64,000 nucleotides of DNA, from assembly GCA_036383955.1 (NCBI GenBank), contig DASVNH010000241.1:35515-99514 (forward strand). Reading direction: 5' to 3'. The notes below the pieces were generated by a model, which saw only the letters and a list, made by a program, of their open reading frames with translations, had not been told where the DNA came from and ran no database searches. This DNA is from JACQFK01 sp036383955 (lineage in GTDB: Bacteria; Planctomycetota; MHYJ01; JACPRB01). Shown here piece after piece: positions 9,037-19,600 of this stretch. How positions within the stretch are numbered: position 1 is the first letter of the stretch; the number at the start of each line of letters is the position of its first letter. Position numbers and translations under genes: made by a program.

Positions 9037-9930
9037 ATGCTTGTGACGCTGCTGTTGTCGCTCGTTCTTCAGGACGTCAAGGTCCAGCAGGTCGGGACGC
9101 CCCGGCGGTTCCTGGCCGCCGACTACTCCAAGGGCACCCTCGCGATCTTCGGCAAGGACGGCAAGGTCGAGTGGAAGACCAAGATCGGGGCCATCCACGA
9201 CGCCTGGGTGCTGCCCAACGGCAACATCCTCTACCAGCAGGGCTGGACGAAGATCCTCGAAGTGACGCCGGAGCAGAAGGAAGTCTGGTCCTACGACGCC
9301 GCGAAGATGAACGGCAACGAGGGCAGGAAAATCGAGGTCCACGCCTTCCAGCGGCTCGCCGACGGCCTGACGATGATCGTCGAGTCCGGCTCCGCGCGCA
9401 TCATCGAAGTCGACAAGGACGGCGCGATCAAGAAGCTGGTCAAGCTCCCCATCGAGAAGCCCGATCCGCATCGCGACACCCGGAACGCCCGCAAGCTCGC
9501 CAACGGCAACTATCTCGTGTGCCACGAGTCCCTGCTGAAAGTGCGCGAGTACGACGGCGAGGGCAAGACCGTCTGGGAGCACGACGTGAAGTCCAAGGTC
9601 TACGGCGCCGTCCGCCTGAAGAACGGCAACACGCTGATCTCGGCCGGCGACGGCCACCGCGTGTTCGAAGTCGACCCCTCCGGCAAGGAAGTCTGGTCGA
9701 TCGGAAAGGACGAGCTCCCCGGCGTGACCCTCGCGTGGATGACGCAGGTCGAGCGCCTGCCGAACGGCAACACGTTCATCGTCAACTGCCACGGCAAGCC
9801 GACCGACCCCCAGCTCATCGAGGTCTCCCCGGAGAAGAAGATCGTGTGGTCGTACCGCGACTTCGAGACGCTGGGGGGCGCGACGGCCGTCGCCCAGACC
9901 CTGGACGATCCGGCGGCCACGATCCGGTGA
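9037..9930 (+). CDS. PQQ-like beta-propeller secreted protein
   Basis: 297 aa. A short leader (MLVTLLLSLVLQDVK) is followed by about six propeller blades with recurring W-x-x-D/Y and LxNGNxL turns (DAWVLPNGNILY, ARKLANGNYLV, AVRLKNGNTLISAG, VERLPNGNTFI, and KIVWSYRDFE at the end). This resembles the PQQ-like/arylsulfotransferase propeller proteins common in Planctomycetota. No cofactor-binding or catalytic residues can be assigned, so it may be a binding or scaffold protein. AAGGA precedes the start. It follows the DUF1501 gene on the same strand, with a repeat-bearing spacer between. Confidence 0.75.
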   Translation: MLVTLLLSLVLQDVKVQQVGTPRRFLAADYSKGTLAIFGKDGKVEWKTKIGAIHDAWVLPNGNILYQQGWTKILEVTPEQKEVWSYDAAKMNGNEGRKIEVHAFQRLADGLTMIVESGSARIIEVDKDGAIKKLVKLPIEKPDPHRDTRNARKLANGNYLVCHESLLKVREYDGEGKTVWEHDVKSKVYGAVRLKNGNTLISAGDGHRVFEVDPSGKEVWSIGKDELPGVTLAWMTQVERLPNGNTFIVNCHGKPTDPQLIEVSPEKKIVWSYRDFETLGGATAVAQTLDDPAATIR

Positions 9931-9931
9931 C

Positions 9932-10028
9932 GTTCACCACGAAGGACACGAAGACCACGAAGGACGAAACCATGAGGACGGGGCGTACAAGCGACGAAGA
10001 ACGGATTCTTCGTGTCTTTGTGGTGAAC
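9932..10028. repeat. inverted repeat built from CACGAAGGA-type words
   Basis: The left arm (9932-9954, beginning GTTCACCACGAAGGACACG) pairs with the right arm (10007-10028, ending TTTGTGGTGAAC) with one unpaired base. The arms are tandem copies of a CACGAAGGA-like word. The core (9955-10006) has no obvious gene. The right arm runs into the start codon of the next gene at 10031, so folding of this element in RNA would bury that start. Confidence 0.6.
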
Positions 10029-10030
10029 AC

Positions 10031-10996
10031 GTGAAGAAACTGCGCTGGGGGATCCTGGGGACGGGGCGCATCGCGGGGACGTTCGCGGAGGCGCTGGCCG
10101 TCCTGCCGGAGATGGAGCTCGCCGCGGTCGGCTCCCGCTCCGCCGGCTCCGCGAAGGAGTTCGCCGCGAAGCACAAGGTCCCGCGGGCGCACGAGAGCTA
10201 CGAGGCGCTCGCGAAGGACGACGTCGACGCCGTCTACGTCGCCACGCCGCATCCGTGCCACCGGGAGAACGCGATCCTCTGCCTGCGGGCGGGGAAGGCC
10301 GTGCTCGTCGAAAAACCGTTCGCGATGAACGAGCGCGAGGCCCGGGAGATGGTGGACGTCGCCCGGAAGGAAAGGCGCTTCCTGATGGAAGCCATGTGGA
10401 CGCACTTCCTGCCGGCGATCGTCCGCGCCGAGGCGCTCGTGAAGAAGGGCGCGATCGGCGAGCTCCTGATGGTCCAGGCGGACTTCGGGTTCCGCGCGCC
10501 CTTCGATCCCAAGGGCCGGCTCTTCGACCCGGCGCTCGGCGGCGGCTCGCTGCTGGACGTCGGCGTCTACCCCGTCTCCCTCGCCACGCGGCTGCTGGGC
10601 GAGCCCGCGAAGATCCAGAGCGCGGCGGTGCTGGGGAAGACGGGCGTCGACGAGCAGGCCTCGATGATCCTGGAGTACGCGGGCGGCGCCCAGGCCGTCC
10701 TGTCCAGCGCCATCCGCTGCGAGACGGGGCACGCGGCCGTCCTGTCCGGGACGGAGGGCCGGATCCGGATCGAGGCGCCGTTCTGGAAGAGCCAGAAGCT
10801 GATGGTGAAGGAGGAGGCGGTCGACCTCCCCTTCCGCGGCAACGGCTACACGCACCAGGCGCTCGAGGTGGCGCGCTGCCTGGTCGAGGGCGAGCTCGAA
10901 AGCCCCCGGATGTCGCACGCCTTCTCGCTCTCGGTGATGCGGACGCTCGACGCCCTCCGCCGCCCCTGGGGGCTGCGTTATCCGGCCGACGGTTAA
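10031..10996 (+). CDS. Gfo/Idh/MocA family NAD(P)-dependent oxidoreductase
   Basis: 321 aa with a GTG start. The Rossmann fold begins WGILGTGRIAGTFAEAL (GxGxxA variant), followed by YVATPHPCHRENAILCLRAGKAVLVEKPF, where the EKPF lysine is the family's catalytic lysine, and a C-terminal substrate domain with LGGGSLLDVGVYPV (the D-x-G-x-Y/H catalytic region). Closest in feel to glucose-fructose oxidoreductase or dihydrodiol dehydrogenase-type members, which oxidise or reduce cyclic polyols and sugars. It lies 61 bases upstream of a sugar ABC importer on the same strand, so it plausibly processes the imported sugar in the cytoplasm. Confidence 0.92.
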   Translation: MKKLRWGILGTGRIAGTFAEALAVLPEMELAAVGSRSAGSAKEFAAKHKVPRAHESYEALAKDDVDAVYVATPHPCHRENAILCLRAGKAVLVEKPFAMNEREAREMVDVARKERRFLMEAMWTHFLPAIVRAEALVKKGAIGELLMVQADFGFRAPFDPKGRLFDPALGGGSLLDVGVYPVSLATRLLGEPAKIQSAAVLGKTGVDEQASMILEYAGGAQAVLSSAIRCETGHAAVLSGTEGRIRIEAPFWKSQKLMVKEEAVDLPFRGNGYTHQALEVARCLVEGELESPRMSHAFSLSVMRTLDALRRPWGLRYPADG

Positions 10997-11057
10997 GAGT
11001 GGATGCCCCACGGACGCCTTTGATAAGGTGTCCAGGCTTTCCTAGGGAGATCAATCG

Positions 11058-12059
<1,002 letters not shown>

Positions 12060-13547
12060 ATGGCCGACCCGTTCCTCGAGGCCCGCGGCCTCGCCAAGCG
12101 CTTCCCCGGCGTCCGGGCCCTCGACGGCGTCGACCTCACGGTCGGCCGCGGCGAAACCGTGGCCGTCATCGGCGAGAACGGCGCGGGCAAGAGCACCCTC
12201 ATGAAGATCCTGGCGGGCGTGCAAACGCCCGACGCCGGCGAGATCCGCGTCGAGGGACGGCCGGTCCGGATCGACTCCGTCCGCGCCGCCGAGAAGCTCG
12301 GCATCGCCCTCATCCACCAGGAGCTGAACCTCTGCGACAACCTGGACATCGCCGCCAACATCTTCCTCGGCCGCGAGCCGCGCCGGGGGCCCTTCGTCGA
12401 CCGCGTGAAGATGGAGATCGACGCCGCGGAGCTCGTCGAGCGGGTCGGCCTCGACGCCTACCCTCGCACGCTCGTGAGCACGCTCTCCATCGGCCGCCAG
12501 CAGATGGTCGAGATCGCCAAGGCCCTCTCGGTCGACGCGAAGCTGCTGATCATGGACGAGCCGACCTCCTCCCTCTCGCAGCGCGAGACGGAGCAGCTGT
12601 TCCGGGTGATCCGCGACCTCAAGAGCCGCGGCGTCGGCGTCGTTTACATCTCGCACCGCCTCGGCGAGGTGAAGGAAGTCGCCGACCGCGTCGTGGTGCT
12701 GCGCGACGGCCGCAATTCCGGCGGTCTCGAGAAGAGCCAGATCGAGCACGCGGCCATGGTGAAGCTGATGGTCGGCCGCGAGCTCACCCAGCTCTTCCCG
12801 CATCAGGCGCGCCCGCCGGGCGAGCCGGCGCTGGAGGTCGACGCCCTCCGCACCGCCGCGCATCCGCGCCACGCGCTGTCGCTCTCGCTGCGAGCCGGCG
12901 AGATCGTGGGCGTGGCGGGCCTCGTGGGCTCGGGGCGGACCGAGCTGCTGACGACGCTGTTCGGCATCGACCGCGCGCGGGGCGGGACGATCCGCGTGGG
13001 CGGCCGGGCCGTCGAGTTCAAGCGGCCGCTCGACGCCATCCGCGCGGGCCTGGCGCTCGTTCCCGAGGACCGCAAGGAGCAGGGGCTGTTCCTGGAGATG
13101 GCGCTGCGCGACAACCTGAGCGTCGCGTGGATGCGGGGCCGGGGGCTCTTCGTCGACCGCGCGGCGGAGCGGACGATGTCGGAGGAGTCGATCGCCAAGC
13201 TGCGCGTGAAGACGCCGAACGACCGTCAGCTCGCGCAGTTCCTCTCGGGCGGGAACCAGCAGAAGATCGTGCTGGGGAAGTGGCTGGCGCTGAATCCCCG
13301 CGTGCTGCTCCTCGACGAGCCGACCCGGGGCGTCGACGTGGGCGCCAAGCAGGAGATCTACAGACTGATGGACGAGCTGTCGGCGAAGGGCGTCGCGATC
13401 CTCTTCGTGTCGAGCGATCTGGAGGAGATCCTGGGGATGTCGGACCGCGCGCTGGTGATGCACCAGGGGCAGATCGCGGGAGAGCTGCCCCGGGCGAAGC
13501 TGAGCGAGGAGGCGGTCATGCTGCTGGCGACGGGGACGGCCGCGTGA
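12060..13547 (+). CDS. sugar ABC transporter ATP-binding protein, double NBD (RbsA/MglA class)
   Basis: 495 aa, the normal length for this class, made of two fused nucleotide-binding domains. The first has Walker A GENGAGKST (38-46), signature LSIGRQQMVEIAKALS and Walker B LLIMDEPTSSLSQRE. The second has a Walker A with Arg for Lys (GLVGSGRTELL), which is typical of the catalytically weak second domain in RbsA-type proteins, and the intact signature LSGGNQQKIVLGKWL with LLLDEPTRGVDVGAKQEIY. It starts directly after the binding-protein stop codon and overlaps the permease start (GTGA), so translation is coupled. Confidence 0.95.
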   Translation: MADPFLEARGLAKRFPGVRALDGVDLTVGRGETVAVIGENGAGKSTLMKILAGVQTPDAGEIRVEGRPVRIDSVRAAEKLGIALIHQELNLCDNLDIAANIFLGREPRRGPFVDRVKMEIDAAELVERVGLDAYPRTLVSTLSIGRQQMVEIAKALSVDAKLLIMDEPTSSLSQRETEQLFRVIRDLKSRGVGVVYISHRLGEVKEVADRVVVLRDGRNSGGLEKSQIEHAAMVKLMVGRELTQLFPHQARPPGEPALEVDALRTAAHPRHALSLSLRAGEIVGVAGLVGSGRTELLTTLFGIDRARGGTIRVGGRAVEFKRPLDAIRAGLALVPEDRKEQGLFLEMALRDNLSVAWMRGRGLFVDRAAERTMSEESIAKLRVKTPNDRQLAQFLSGGNQQKIVLGKWLALNPRVLLLDEPTRGVDVGAKQEIYRLMDELSAKGVAILFVSSDLEEILGMSDRALVMHQGQIAGELPRAKLSEEAVMLLATGTAA

Positions 13548-14500
13548 AGAAGGTCTGGGGCATCCTGGGGATCCTGATCTTCGTGATCGTGCTCACGTCG
13601 ATCCTGAATCCGCGCTTCCTGGGGGCGGGGAACCTGCAGAACACGCTGCGCTGGTCCTCGCTCTACTCGATCATCAGCGTGGGCGCGGCCTTCGTGATCA
13701 TCACGGGCGGCGTGGACCTCTCGATCGGCGCGGTGGTCGGCCTCTCGGGGACGCTGCTCGCGCTGCTGCTCTCGAAGGGCGTCCCCGTCCCCCTGGCCCT
13801 CGCGATCGTGCTCGGGCTCTCCGTGGCCATCGGCTTCGCCCACGGGCTCCTCATCACGAAGCTGAAGGTGCCGGCGTTCATCGTGACGCTCTGCGGCCTG
13901 ATGATCTACCGCGGGATCGCGCGGGTCGTCACCGACGACCAGAGCCAGGGCTTCGGCAGCGACTATCCGCTCCTGCACCGCCTGGTCGAGCCGGTGATGG
14001 GCGTTCCGGCGCCCTTCATCATCATGGCGATCATCGCGGTGGGCGCCTCGGTCTTCCTCAACCGCACGGTCTGGGGATGCTGGCTCTACGCGATCGGCCG
14101 CAACGAGCGCGCGGCCCTCTACAGCGGCGTCAACACGCACGCCGTCACGATCATGGCCTACGTGATCTGCGCCTTCCTGTCCGGCTGGGGCGGGATCCTG
14201 ATGGCCCTCGACGTGAACTCGATCCAGCCCGCCCAGTTCGGCAACTTCTACGAGCTCTACGCGATCTCCGCCGCCGTCCTCGGCGGCTGCTCCCTCCGGG
14301 GCGGCGAGGGCTCCATCCTCGGCGTCGTCATCGGCTCCGCCGTCATGCGCGTGCTCTACAACGCCATCAACGTGCTCGGCATCGAGAACACCTGGGAGTT
14401 CGTCATCATCGGCGCCGTCCTGCTCTGCGGCGTCGTCGCCGACGAGATCGTCCGCCGCGTCGCCGCCAAACGCCGCGCCGCCAAGGAAGCCGCCGACTAG
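13544..14500 (+). CDS. sugar ABC transporter permease (RbsC class)
   Basis: 318 aa with about 8-10 hydrophobic segments. Hallmarks of the ribose-type permease are AAFVIITGGVDLSIGAVVGLSG, the helical region LKVPAFIVTLCGLMIYRGIARV and the C-terminal ISAAVLGGCSLRGGEGSILGVVIG. I take the GTG overlapping the ATPase stop codon (GTGA) as start, which gives MKKVWGILGILIFVIVL; the frame is open far upstream but that part only mirrors the overlapping genes. With the binding protein and ATPase it completes a high-affinity sugar importer. Confidence 0.94.
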   Translation: MKKVWGILGILIFVIVLTSILNPRFLGAGNLQNTLRWSSLYSIISVGAAFVIITGGVDLSIGAVVGLSGTLLALLLSKGVPVPLALAIVLGLSVAIGFAHGLLITKLKVPAFIVTLCGLMIYRGIARVVTDDQSQGFGSDYPLLHRLVEPVMGVPAPFIIMAIIAVGASVFLNRTVWGCWLYAIGRNERAALYSGVNTHAVTIMAYVICAFLSGWGGILMALDVNSIQPAQFGNFYELYAISAAVLGGCSLRGGEGSILGVVIGSAVMRVLYNAINVLGIENTWEFVIIGAVLLCGVVADEIVRRVAAKRRAAKEAAD

Positions 14501-14501
14501 C

Positions 14502-14534
14502 CCGTTCGGAAGCTGCCCGGCACAATCCGAACGG
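14502..14534. terminator. hairpin between convergent permease and GDPD genes
   Basis: CCGTTCGGA (14502-14510) pairs perfectly with TCCGAACGG (14526-14534) over a 15-base loop. It lies between the ends of the ABC permease (14500) and the minus-strand phosphodiesterase (14548), so it can serve both strands. There is no T-run, so termination is inferred from position only. Confidence 0.45.
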
Positions 14535-14547
14535 TTGGCGTTCGACG

Positions 14548-15192
14548 TTAGTCGGGGATCAGGCAGGACACGCCGCGCTTCGCCAGCGCGCGGGACGTGG
14601 CGTCCCCGCTCCGGAAGCCCCAGCACCAGACTTCGCCGCCCGCCTTCCGGACGGCCGTGACCGTCGTCCGGTCCGCGCAGGACGCCGGCAGCACCAGCAC
14701 GCTCGCCCCCGCCTCCGTCATCGCCTTCTCCGGCGCCACCAGGCGCGCCTCGAGCGTCACGCCGCGGCGCAGGGTGGGATGTCGACGTCCCAGCTCCCGG
14801 ATCCCCGGATGCCAGAACGAGGAGAAGAAGAGGCGCTCCGGCGGCAGGACCCGCAGCGCGCGATCCGCGACCTCCACCGGCAGGCAGGTCTCCTTGAGGT
14901 CGAGGAAGACCAGGCCCCGCGTCGCCGCGCGGAGGAAGTCTTCGAGCGTCGGGATCGGTTCGCCGTTCGACAGCTTCCGCTTGCGGAGTCCCTGGGCGCT
15001 CAGCGATTCCACCGGCGTGCCGTCCGCGAACGCCGGATCGTGGTGGATGAAGTACGCGCCGTCCGAGCTCCGGCGGACGTCGATCTCTACGCCGTCCGTC
15101 CGCCCCCGCAGGACCGCGCGCAGCGCGGCGAGCGAGTTCTCGGGATGTCGGTGCCCCTGCCGGGCCCGATGGGCCAGCACCAGCGGTCGCAT
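14548..15192 (-). CDS. glycerophosphodiester phosphodiesterase
   Basis: 214 aa, a compact GDPD TIM barrel. It hydrolyses glycerophosphodiesters to glycerol-3-phosphate and an alcohol. Seen: LAHRARQGHRHPENSLAAL (the catalytic HR and PEN residues), GVEIDVRRSSDG (metal-binding E and D) and the second catalytic histidine in FIHHDPAF, then LEDFL and FLDLKE. There is no signal peptide, so it is cytoplasmic. I start at the ATG of MRPLVLAHRA because homologous sequence begins there; the frame is open further upstream but that part overlaps the divergent gene. It is paired back to back with glycerol-3-phosphate dehydrogenase, whose substrate it makes. Confidence 0.9.
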   Translation of the reverse strand: MRPLVLAHRARQGHRHPENSLAALRAVLRGRTDGVEIDVRRSSDGAYFIHHDPAFADGTPVESLSAQGLRKRKLSNGEPIPTLEDFLRAATRGLVFLDLKETCLPVEVADRALRVLPPERLFFSSFWHPGIRELGRRHPTLRRGVTLEARLVAPEKAMTEAGASVLVLPASCADRTTVTAVRKAGGEVWCWGFRSGDATSRALAKRGVSCLIPD

Positions 15193-15198
15193 GGTCTC

Positions 15199-15208
15199 AT
15201 GGTACCAT
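15199..15208. promoter_or_regulatory. palindrome ATGGTACCAT forming extended -10 boxes on both strands
   Basis: The perfect 10-base palindrome reads TGGTACCAT on each strand, an extended -10 (TGn plus TACCAT, 4 of 6 to TATAAT). On the plus strand the box ends 6 bases before the GTG at 15215; on the minus strand it ends 6 bases before the ATG at 15192. The two genes' starts are only 22 bases apart, so neither can have a normal leader. I infer one symmetric bidirectional promoter with two leaderless transcripts; it could also or instead be an operator. Confidence 0.5.
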
Positions 15209-15214
15209 CGAAGC

Positions 15215-16690
15215 GTGGATCGCGCGGCGAACCTGGAGAGGCTCCGGCGGGAGCGCTTCGACGTCCTCGTCATCGGCGGCGGGATCACGGGGGCGGGCAT
15301 CGCGCTCGACGCCGTGTCGCGCGGCCTGAAGACGGCGCTGGTCGAGCGCGGCGACTTCGCGTGCGGGACGTCGAGCCGCTCGTCCAAGCTCATCCACGGC
15401 GGCCTGCGCTACCTGAAGCAGCTGCAGTTCAAGGTGACCATCGAGGCTTCGCGGGAGAAAGCCCGGCTGAAGCGGCTCGCGCCGCACCTCGTCGAGGACC
15501 TCCCGTTCCTGCTGCCGTTCTGGACCCGGACCGCGCGGCCGCTCCTGGGCTCGGGCCTCTGGATCTACGACGCGGCGGCCGGCTTTCCGAAAGGGCTCGT
15601 CCACCGGCACCTCTCGGCGCGCGAGGCGCTCGAGACGCTCCCCTCGCTGCGCCCCGAGGGCCTCCGCGGCGCCTACCTCTACTACGACGCGCGCGCGGAC
15701 GACTGCCGGCTCGTGATGCACGTGCTCCGCAAGGCGGCCGACCTCGGCGTCGTGGCGGCCAACGGCGTCGAGGTCGTCGGCTTCCTCAAGGACCGCGACC
15801 GCGTCGCCGGCGCGCGGACGCGGGACTTCGACATCGCCGCGGCCCGCGTCGTCAACGCGACCGGCGTCTGGTGCGACGACGTCCGCGGCGGGGAGCGCAC
15901 CGTCCGGCCGTCGAAGGGCGTCCATCTCGTGGTGCCCATGAAACGGCTGCGGCTGACGTCCGCCGCCATGCTGCCCTCGCCGGCCGACGGCCGGATCGCC
16001 TTCCTCATCCCCTGGGGCGACCGGGCCATCGTCGGGACGACGGACACGGACTACGCGGGATCTCTCGACCGCCCCCGCGCGGAGGCGGAGGATGTCGACT
16101 ATCTCCTCGCCCTCGTCAACGCGAGCCTGCCTAGCGTCGGACTGACGCGGCGCGACGTCCTGAGCACCTACGCCGGGCTGCGGCCGCTGCTGCGGGACGA
16201 CGCCGAGGCCCCGTCGGCCCGGTCGCGGGAGCACCATCTCTTCGAGGACCCGTCGGGGCTGCTGACGATCACGGGGGGCAAACTGACGACCTACCGCCTG
16301 ATGGCGCGGGAGGTCGTCGACCGCCTGACGCGGCGCAAGTGCCGGACGCAGGAGATCGACCTCTACGCGACGGAGGGCCGGGACGCCCTGTCGCGCCGCT
16401 ACGGCTCCGAGGCCGCGCGGATCGTCGACCGGACGCTGATCGTCGACGGCCTGCCCTACGTCTGGGGCGAGGTGGACTACGCGATGGAGCGGGAGATGGC
16501 GCGGGGGCTCGTCGACGTCCTGTCGCGGCGGACGCGGCTGGCGCTCTTCGCGGAGGACCGGGGGCGTTCGGTGGCGGAGCCGGTGGCGCGCCGGATGGCC
16601 GCCCGCCTGGGCTGGGACGCGAAGGAGATCGGCCGGCAGCTCGAAGCATACGAGCTCGCCTTGGACGAAGAGTTCCCTCGACCGTATTAA
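15215..16690 (+). CDS. glpD: FAD-dependent glycerol-3-phosphate dehydrogenase
   Basis: 491 aa from GTG 15215. It oxidises glycerol-3-phosphate to dihydroxyacetone phosphate and passes electrons to quinone at the membrane. The FAD site is FDVLVIGGGITGAGIALDAVSRG, followed by the GlpD signature GTSSRSSKLIHGGLRYL, the arginine-rich substrate region (GLRPLLRDD) and ITGGKLTTYRLMAREVVD. A C-terminal helical domain ends at LDEEFPRPY. No Shine-Dalgarno sequence is visible; the start is supported by the TACCAT box 6 bases upstream. Together with the divergent GDPD it makes a glycerophospholipid salvage module. Confidence 0.95.
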   Translation: MDRAANLERLRRERFDVLVIGGGITGAGIALDAVSRGLKTALVERGDFACGTSSRSSKLIHGGLRYLKQLQFKVTIEASREKARLKRLAPHLVEDLPFLLPFWTRTARPLLGSGLWIYDAAAGFPKGLVHRHLSAREALETLPSLRPEGLRGAYLYYDARADDCRLVMHVLRKAADLGVVAANGVEVVGFLKDRDRVAGARTRDFDIAAARVVNATGVWCDDVRGGERTVRPSKGVHLVVPMKRLRLTSAAMLPSPADGRIAFLIPWGDRAIVGTTDTDYAGSLDRPRAEAEDVDYLLALVNASLPSVGLTRRDVLSTYAGLRPLLRDDAEAPSARSREHHLFEDPSGLLTITGGKLTTYRLMAREVVDRLTRRKCRTQEIDLYATEGRDALSRRYGSEAARIVDRTLIVDGLPYVWGEVDYAMEREMARGLVDVLSRRTRLALFAEDRGRSVAEPVARRMAARLGWDAKEIGRQLEAYELALDEEFPRPY

Positions 16691-16694
16691 AGGC

Positions 16695-19600
16695 ATGAGA
16701 ACGCTCCTCGTTTCGCTCCTTCTCCTCGTCCCCCAGGAAGCCGAGAAGTCCAAGGGCATGTTCAAGCTCGGGCCGGGGCTCTCGATCGAGCTCTTCTCCG
16801 CCGAGCCGCAGTTCGTCAATCCCGTCGCCTTCCACGCCGACGAACAGGGCCGCTTTTACGTCGTCGAGACGCACCGCCTGGGGAACGCGACCTTCGACAT
16901 CCGCGGCCGCGGAGCCTGGGTGGACGACGACCTCGCCTGCCGCACGGTGGCCGACCGCGAGGCCATGCACCGCAAGCACATGGGCGCGAAGTACGACGCC
17001 CTGACCGCGTCGGAGCGGGTGCGGCTCGTCGAGGACACGGACGGCGACGGCCGCGCGGACAAGGCGACGACCTTCGCCGAGAACTTCGGGACGCCGGCCG
17101 ACGGCATCGCCTCCGGCGTGCTCGCGCGGAAGGGCGAGGTCTGGTTCGCGAACATTCCGAACCTGTGGAAGCTGAAGGACGTCGACGGCGACGGCAAGGC
17201 CGAGGTCCGCCAAGTCGTGCATACGGGCTACGGCGTGCGGCTCGCGTTCATCGGCCACGACCTGCACGGCCTGACGTTCGGGCCCGACGGGAAGCTGTAC
17301 TTCTCCTGTGGCGACCGCGGGCTGCACGTGAAGCAGGGCGACCGGGTGATCTCGAATCCGGATTCGGGCGCGGTCCTGCGCTGCGATCCGGACGGCTCGA
17401 ACCTCGAGGTCTACTGCACGGGCTTGCGCAATCCGCAGGAGCTCTGCTTCGACGACGTCGGCAACCTCTGGACCGGCGACAACAACTGCGACGCCGGCGA
17501 CAAGGCGCGCTGGACCTATCTCATGGAAGGCGGCGACGTCGGCTGGCGCATCGGCTACCAGCAGGCGCCGGGCCGCGGGCCCTGGATGGCGGAGAAGCTC
17601 TGGGAGCTCGACGCCTGGAAGACCGCGCCGTCGCAGCTGCCGCCGATCGCGCACGTCGGGCACGGGCCGTCGGGCCTCACGTTCAACCCCGGCGGCGCCG
17701 CGCTGCCGGCCGCCTACGACGGCCACTTCTTCATGTGCAACTTCCCGGGCAACGTCCTGACCTGGACGGTCCGGCCCAAGGGCGCGGGCTTCGAGGTCCA
17801 GAACCTCCGCGAGCTGATGTCCAACGTCTGGCCGACGGATGTCGACTTCGCCCCCGACGGCGGCCTCTACGTGTCCGACTGGGTCGACGGCTGGGGCATG
17901 CCGGGCAAGGGGCGGCTCTGGCGCCTCTTCGATCCGGCGCGGGCGGAGGGGGCCAAGGGCGTGAAGCGGCTGCTGAACGAGGGCTTCGAGAAGCGGACGC
18001 CCGACGAGCTGTCCACGCTCCTCGGCCATCCGGACCGGCGCGTCCGGCAGGAAGCCCAGTTCGAGCTGGCGCGGCGCGGGACGTCCTCCGCGGCCGTCTT
18101 CGCGAAGGCGGCGGAGAATGGCCCGATCCACCGCCGGCTTCACGCGTTGTGGGGCGCGGGACAGGTCGGCGCCCTCGGCGTCGCGTTCGCGCATCTGAAC
18201 GATCCCGAGGCCGAGGTGCGCGCGCAGGCGGCGCGGGTCGTCGGCGACGGCCGGCACGGGCTGTCGATGCCGGGGCTGCTCGACCTCCTCAAGGATCCGA
18301 GTCTGAGGGTGCGCGGCTTCGCGGCGATGGCGCTCGGCAAGCTGGGGAAGGCGGAGGCCGTCGGGCCGATCCTCGCGATGCTCCGCGGCAACGAGGACGC
18401 CCACTTGCGCCACGCGGGCGTGATCGCGCTGGCGTGGATCGGGGACGCCGCGGCCCTCGCGGCGCGCGCGAAGGATGAAGCGACGACGGTCCGGCTGGCC
18501 GCGCTGCTGGCCCTGCGCCGGATGGGACGGCCGGAGGTGGCCGCGTTCCTCGACGATCCGGAGCTGGCGCTGGAAGCGGCGCGCGCGATCAACGACGCGC
18601 CGGTGAACGCGGCGATGCCCGCGCTCGCGGCCCTGCTGGCGCGGCCGGGCCTGTCGGAGCGGATCCAGGTCCGGGCGATCAACGCGGCCTTCCGGACGGG
18701 GAAGGCGGCGGAGCTCGCGGCGTTCGCGGCGCGGGGGGATGTCGGGGAAGCCGCGCGGGCGGAGGCGCTCAAGGCCCTGGCGGACTGGGAGAAACCCTCG
18801 GGCCGGGACCGCGTGCTCCACGTGTGGCGGCCGCTGGAGCCGCGCGATCCGGGTCCGGCGCGCGAGGTGATGGACGCGCGCCTCGGCGCGCTGCTGAGCG
18901 GGACGCCGGCAACCGTGCGGATCGAGGCGTTGAAGGCCGCGCTCGCGCTGGGCGCGAAGGACGTCGGCCGGGAAGCGTCCGCGCTGGCGCTGGACCGGAA
19001 GGCGCCGGGCGCGGCGCGGGCGGAGGCGCTGAAGGCGCTGGCCCGGCTGAAGGATCCCGCGCTGAACGCGGCGGTGGCGGCGGGGCTGTCGGATCCGGAC
19101 GCCGGGGTCCGCAAGGAGGCCACGCGGCTGGCGGGCCAGGCGAAGATCGCGAACGCGGCGGCGCTGCTGGACGAGTTGGTGACGAAGGACGGCCCGGTCG
19201 AGACGCGGCAGGCGGCGCTGGGGGCGCTCGCGGACCTGCCCGAGGGCGAGGCGATCCTCGCCCGCTACCTGGACCGGGCGGCGGCGGGGTCGTTCCCGGC
19301 GGCGCTGCGGCTCGACCTCCTGGACGCCGCGGCGAAGCGGCCCGGGCTGAAGAAGCTCGAGGCCGGGTGGGGCGACTGCCTGGAAGGCGGCGACGCGGAC
19401 GCGGGGCGCCGGATCTTCTTCGAGCGCTCCGACGCCAACTGCGCGCGCTGCCACAAAGTGGGGGGGACGGGCGGGGAGGTCGGTCCGGCCCTGCCGACCC
19501 CGGCCACGAAGAAGAGCCGCGCGTACCTCCTGGAGTCCCTGACGAAGCCCAACGCGATCATCGCGGAGGGCTACGGCCAGACGCTCCTCCAGATGGAAAG

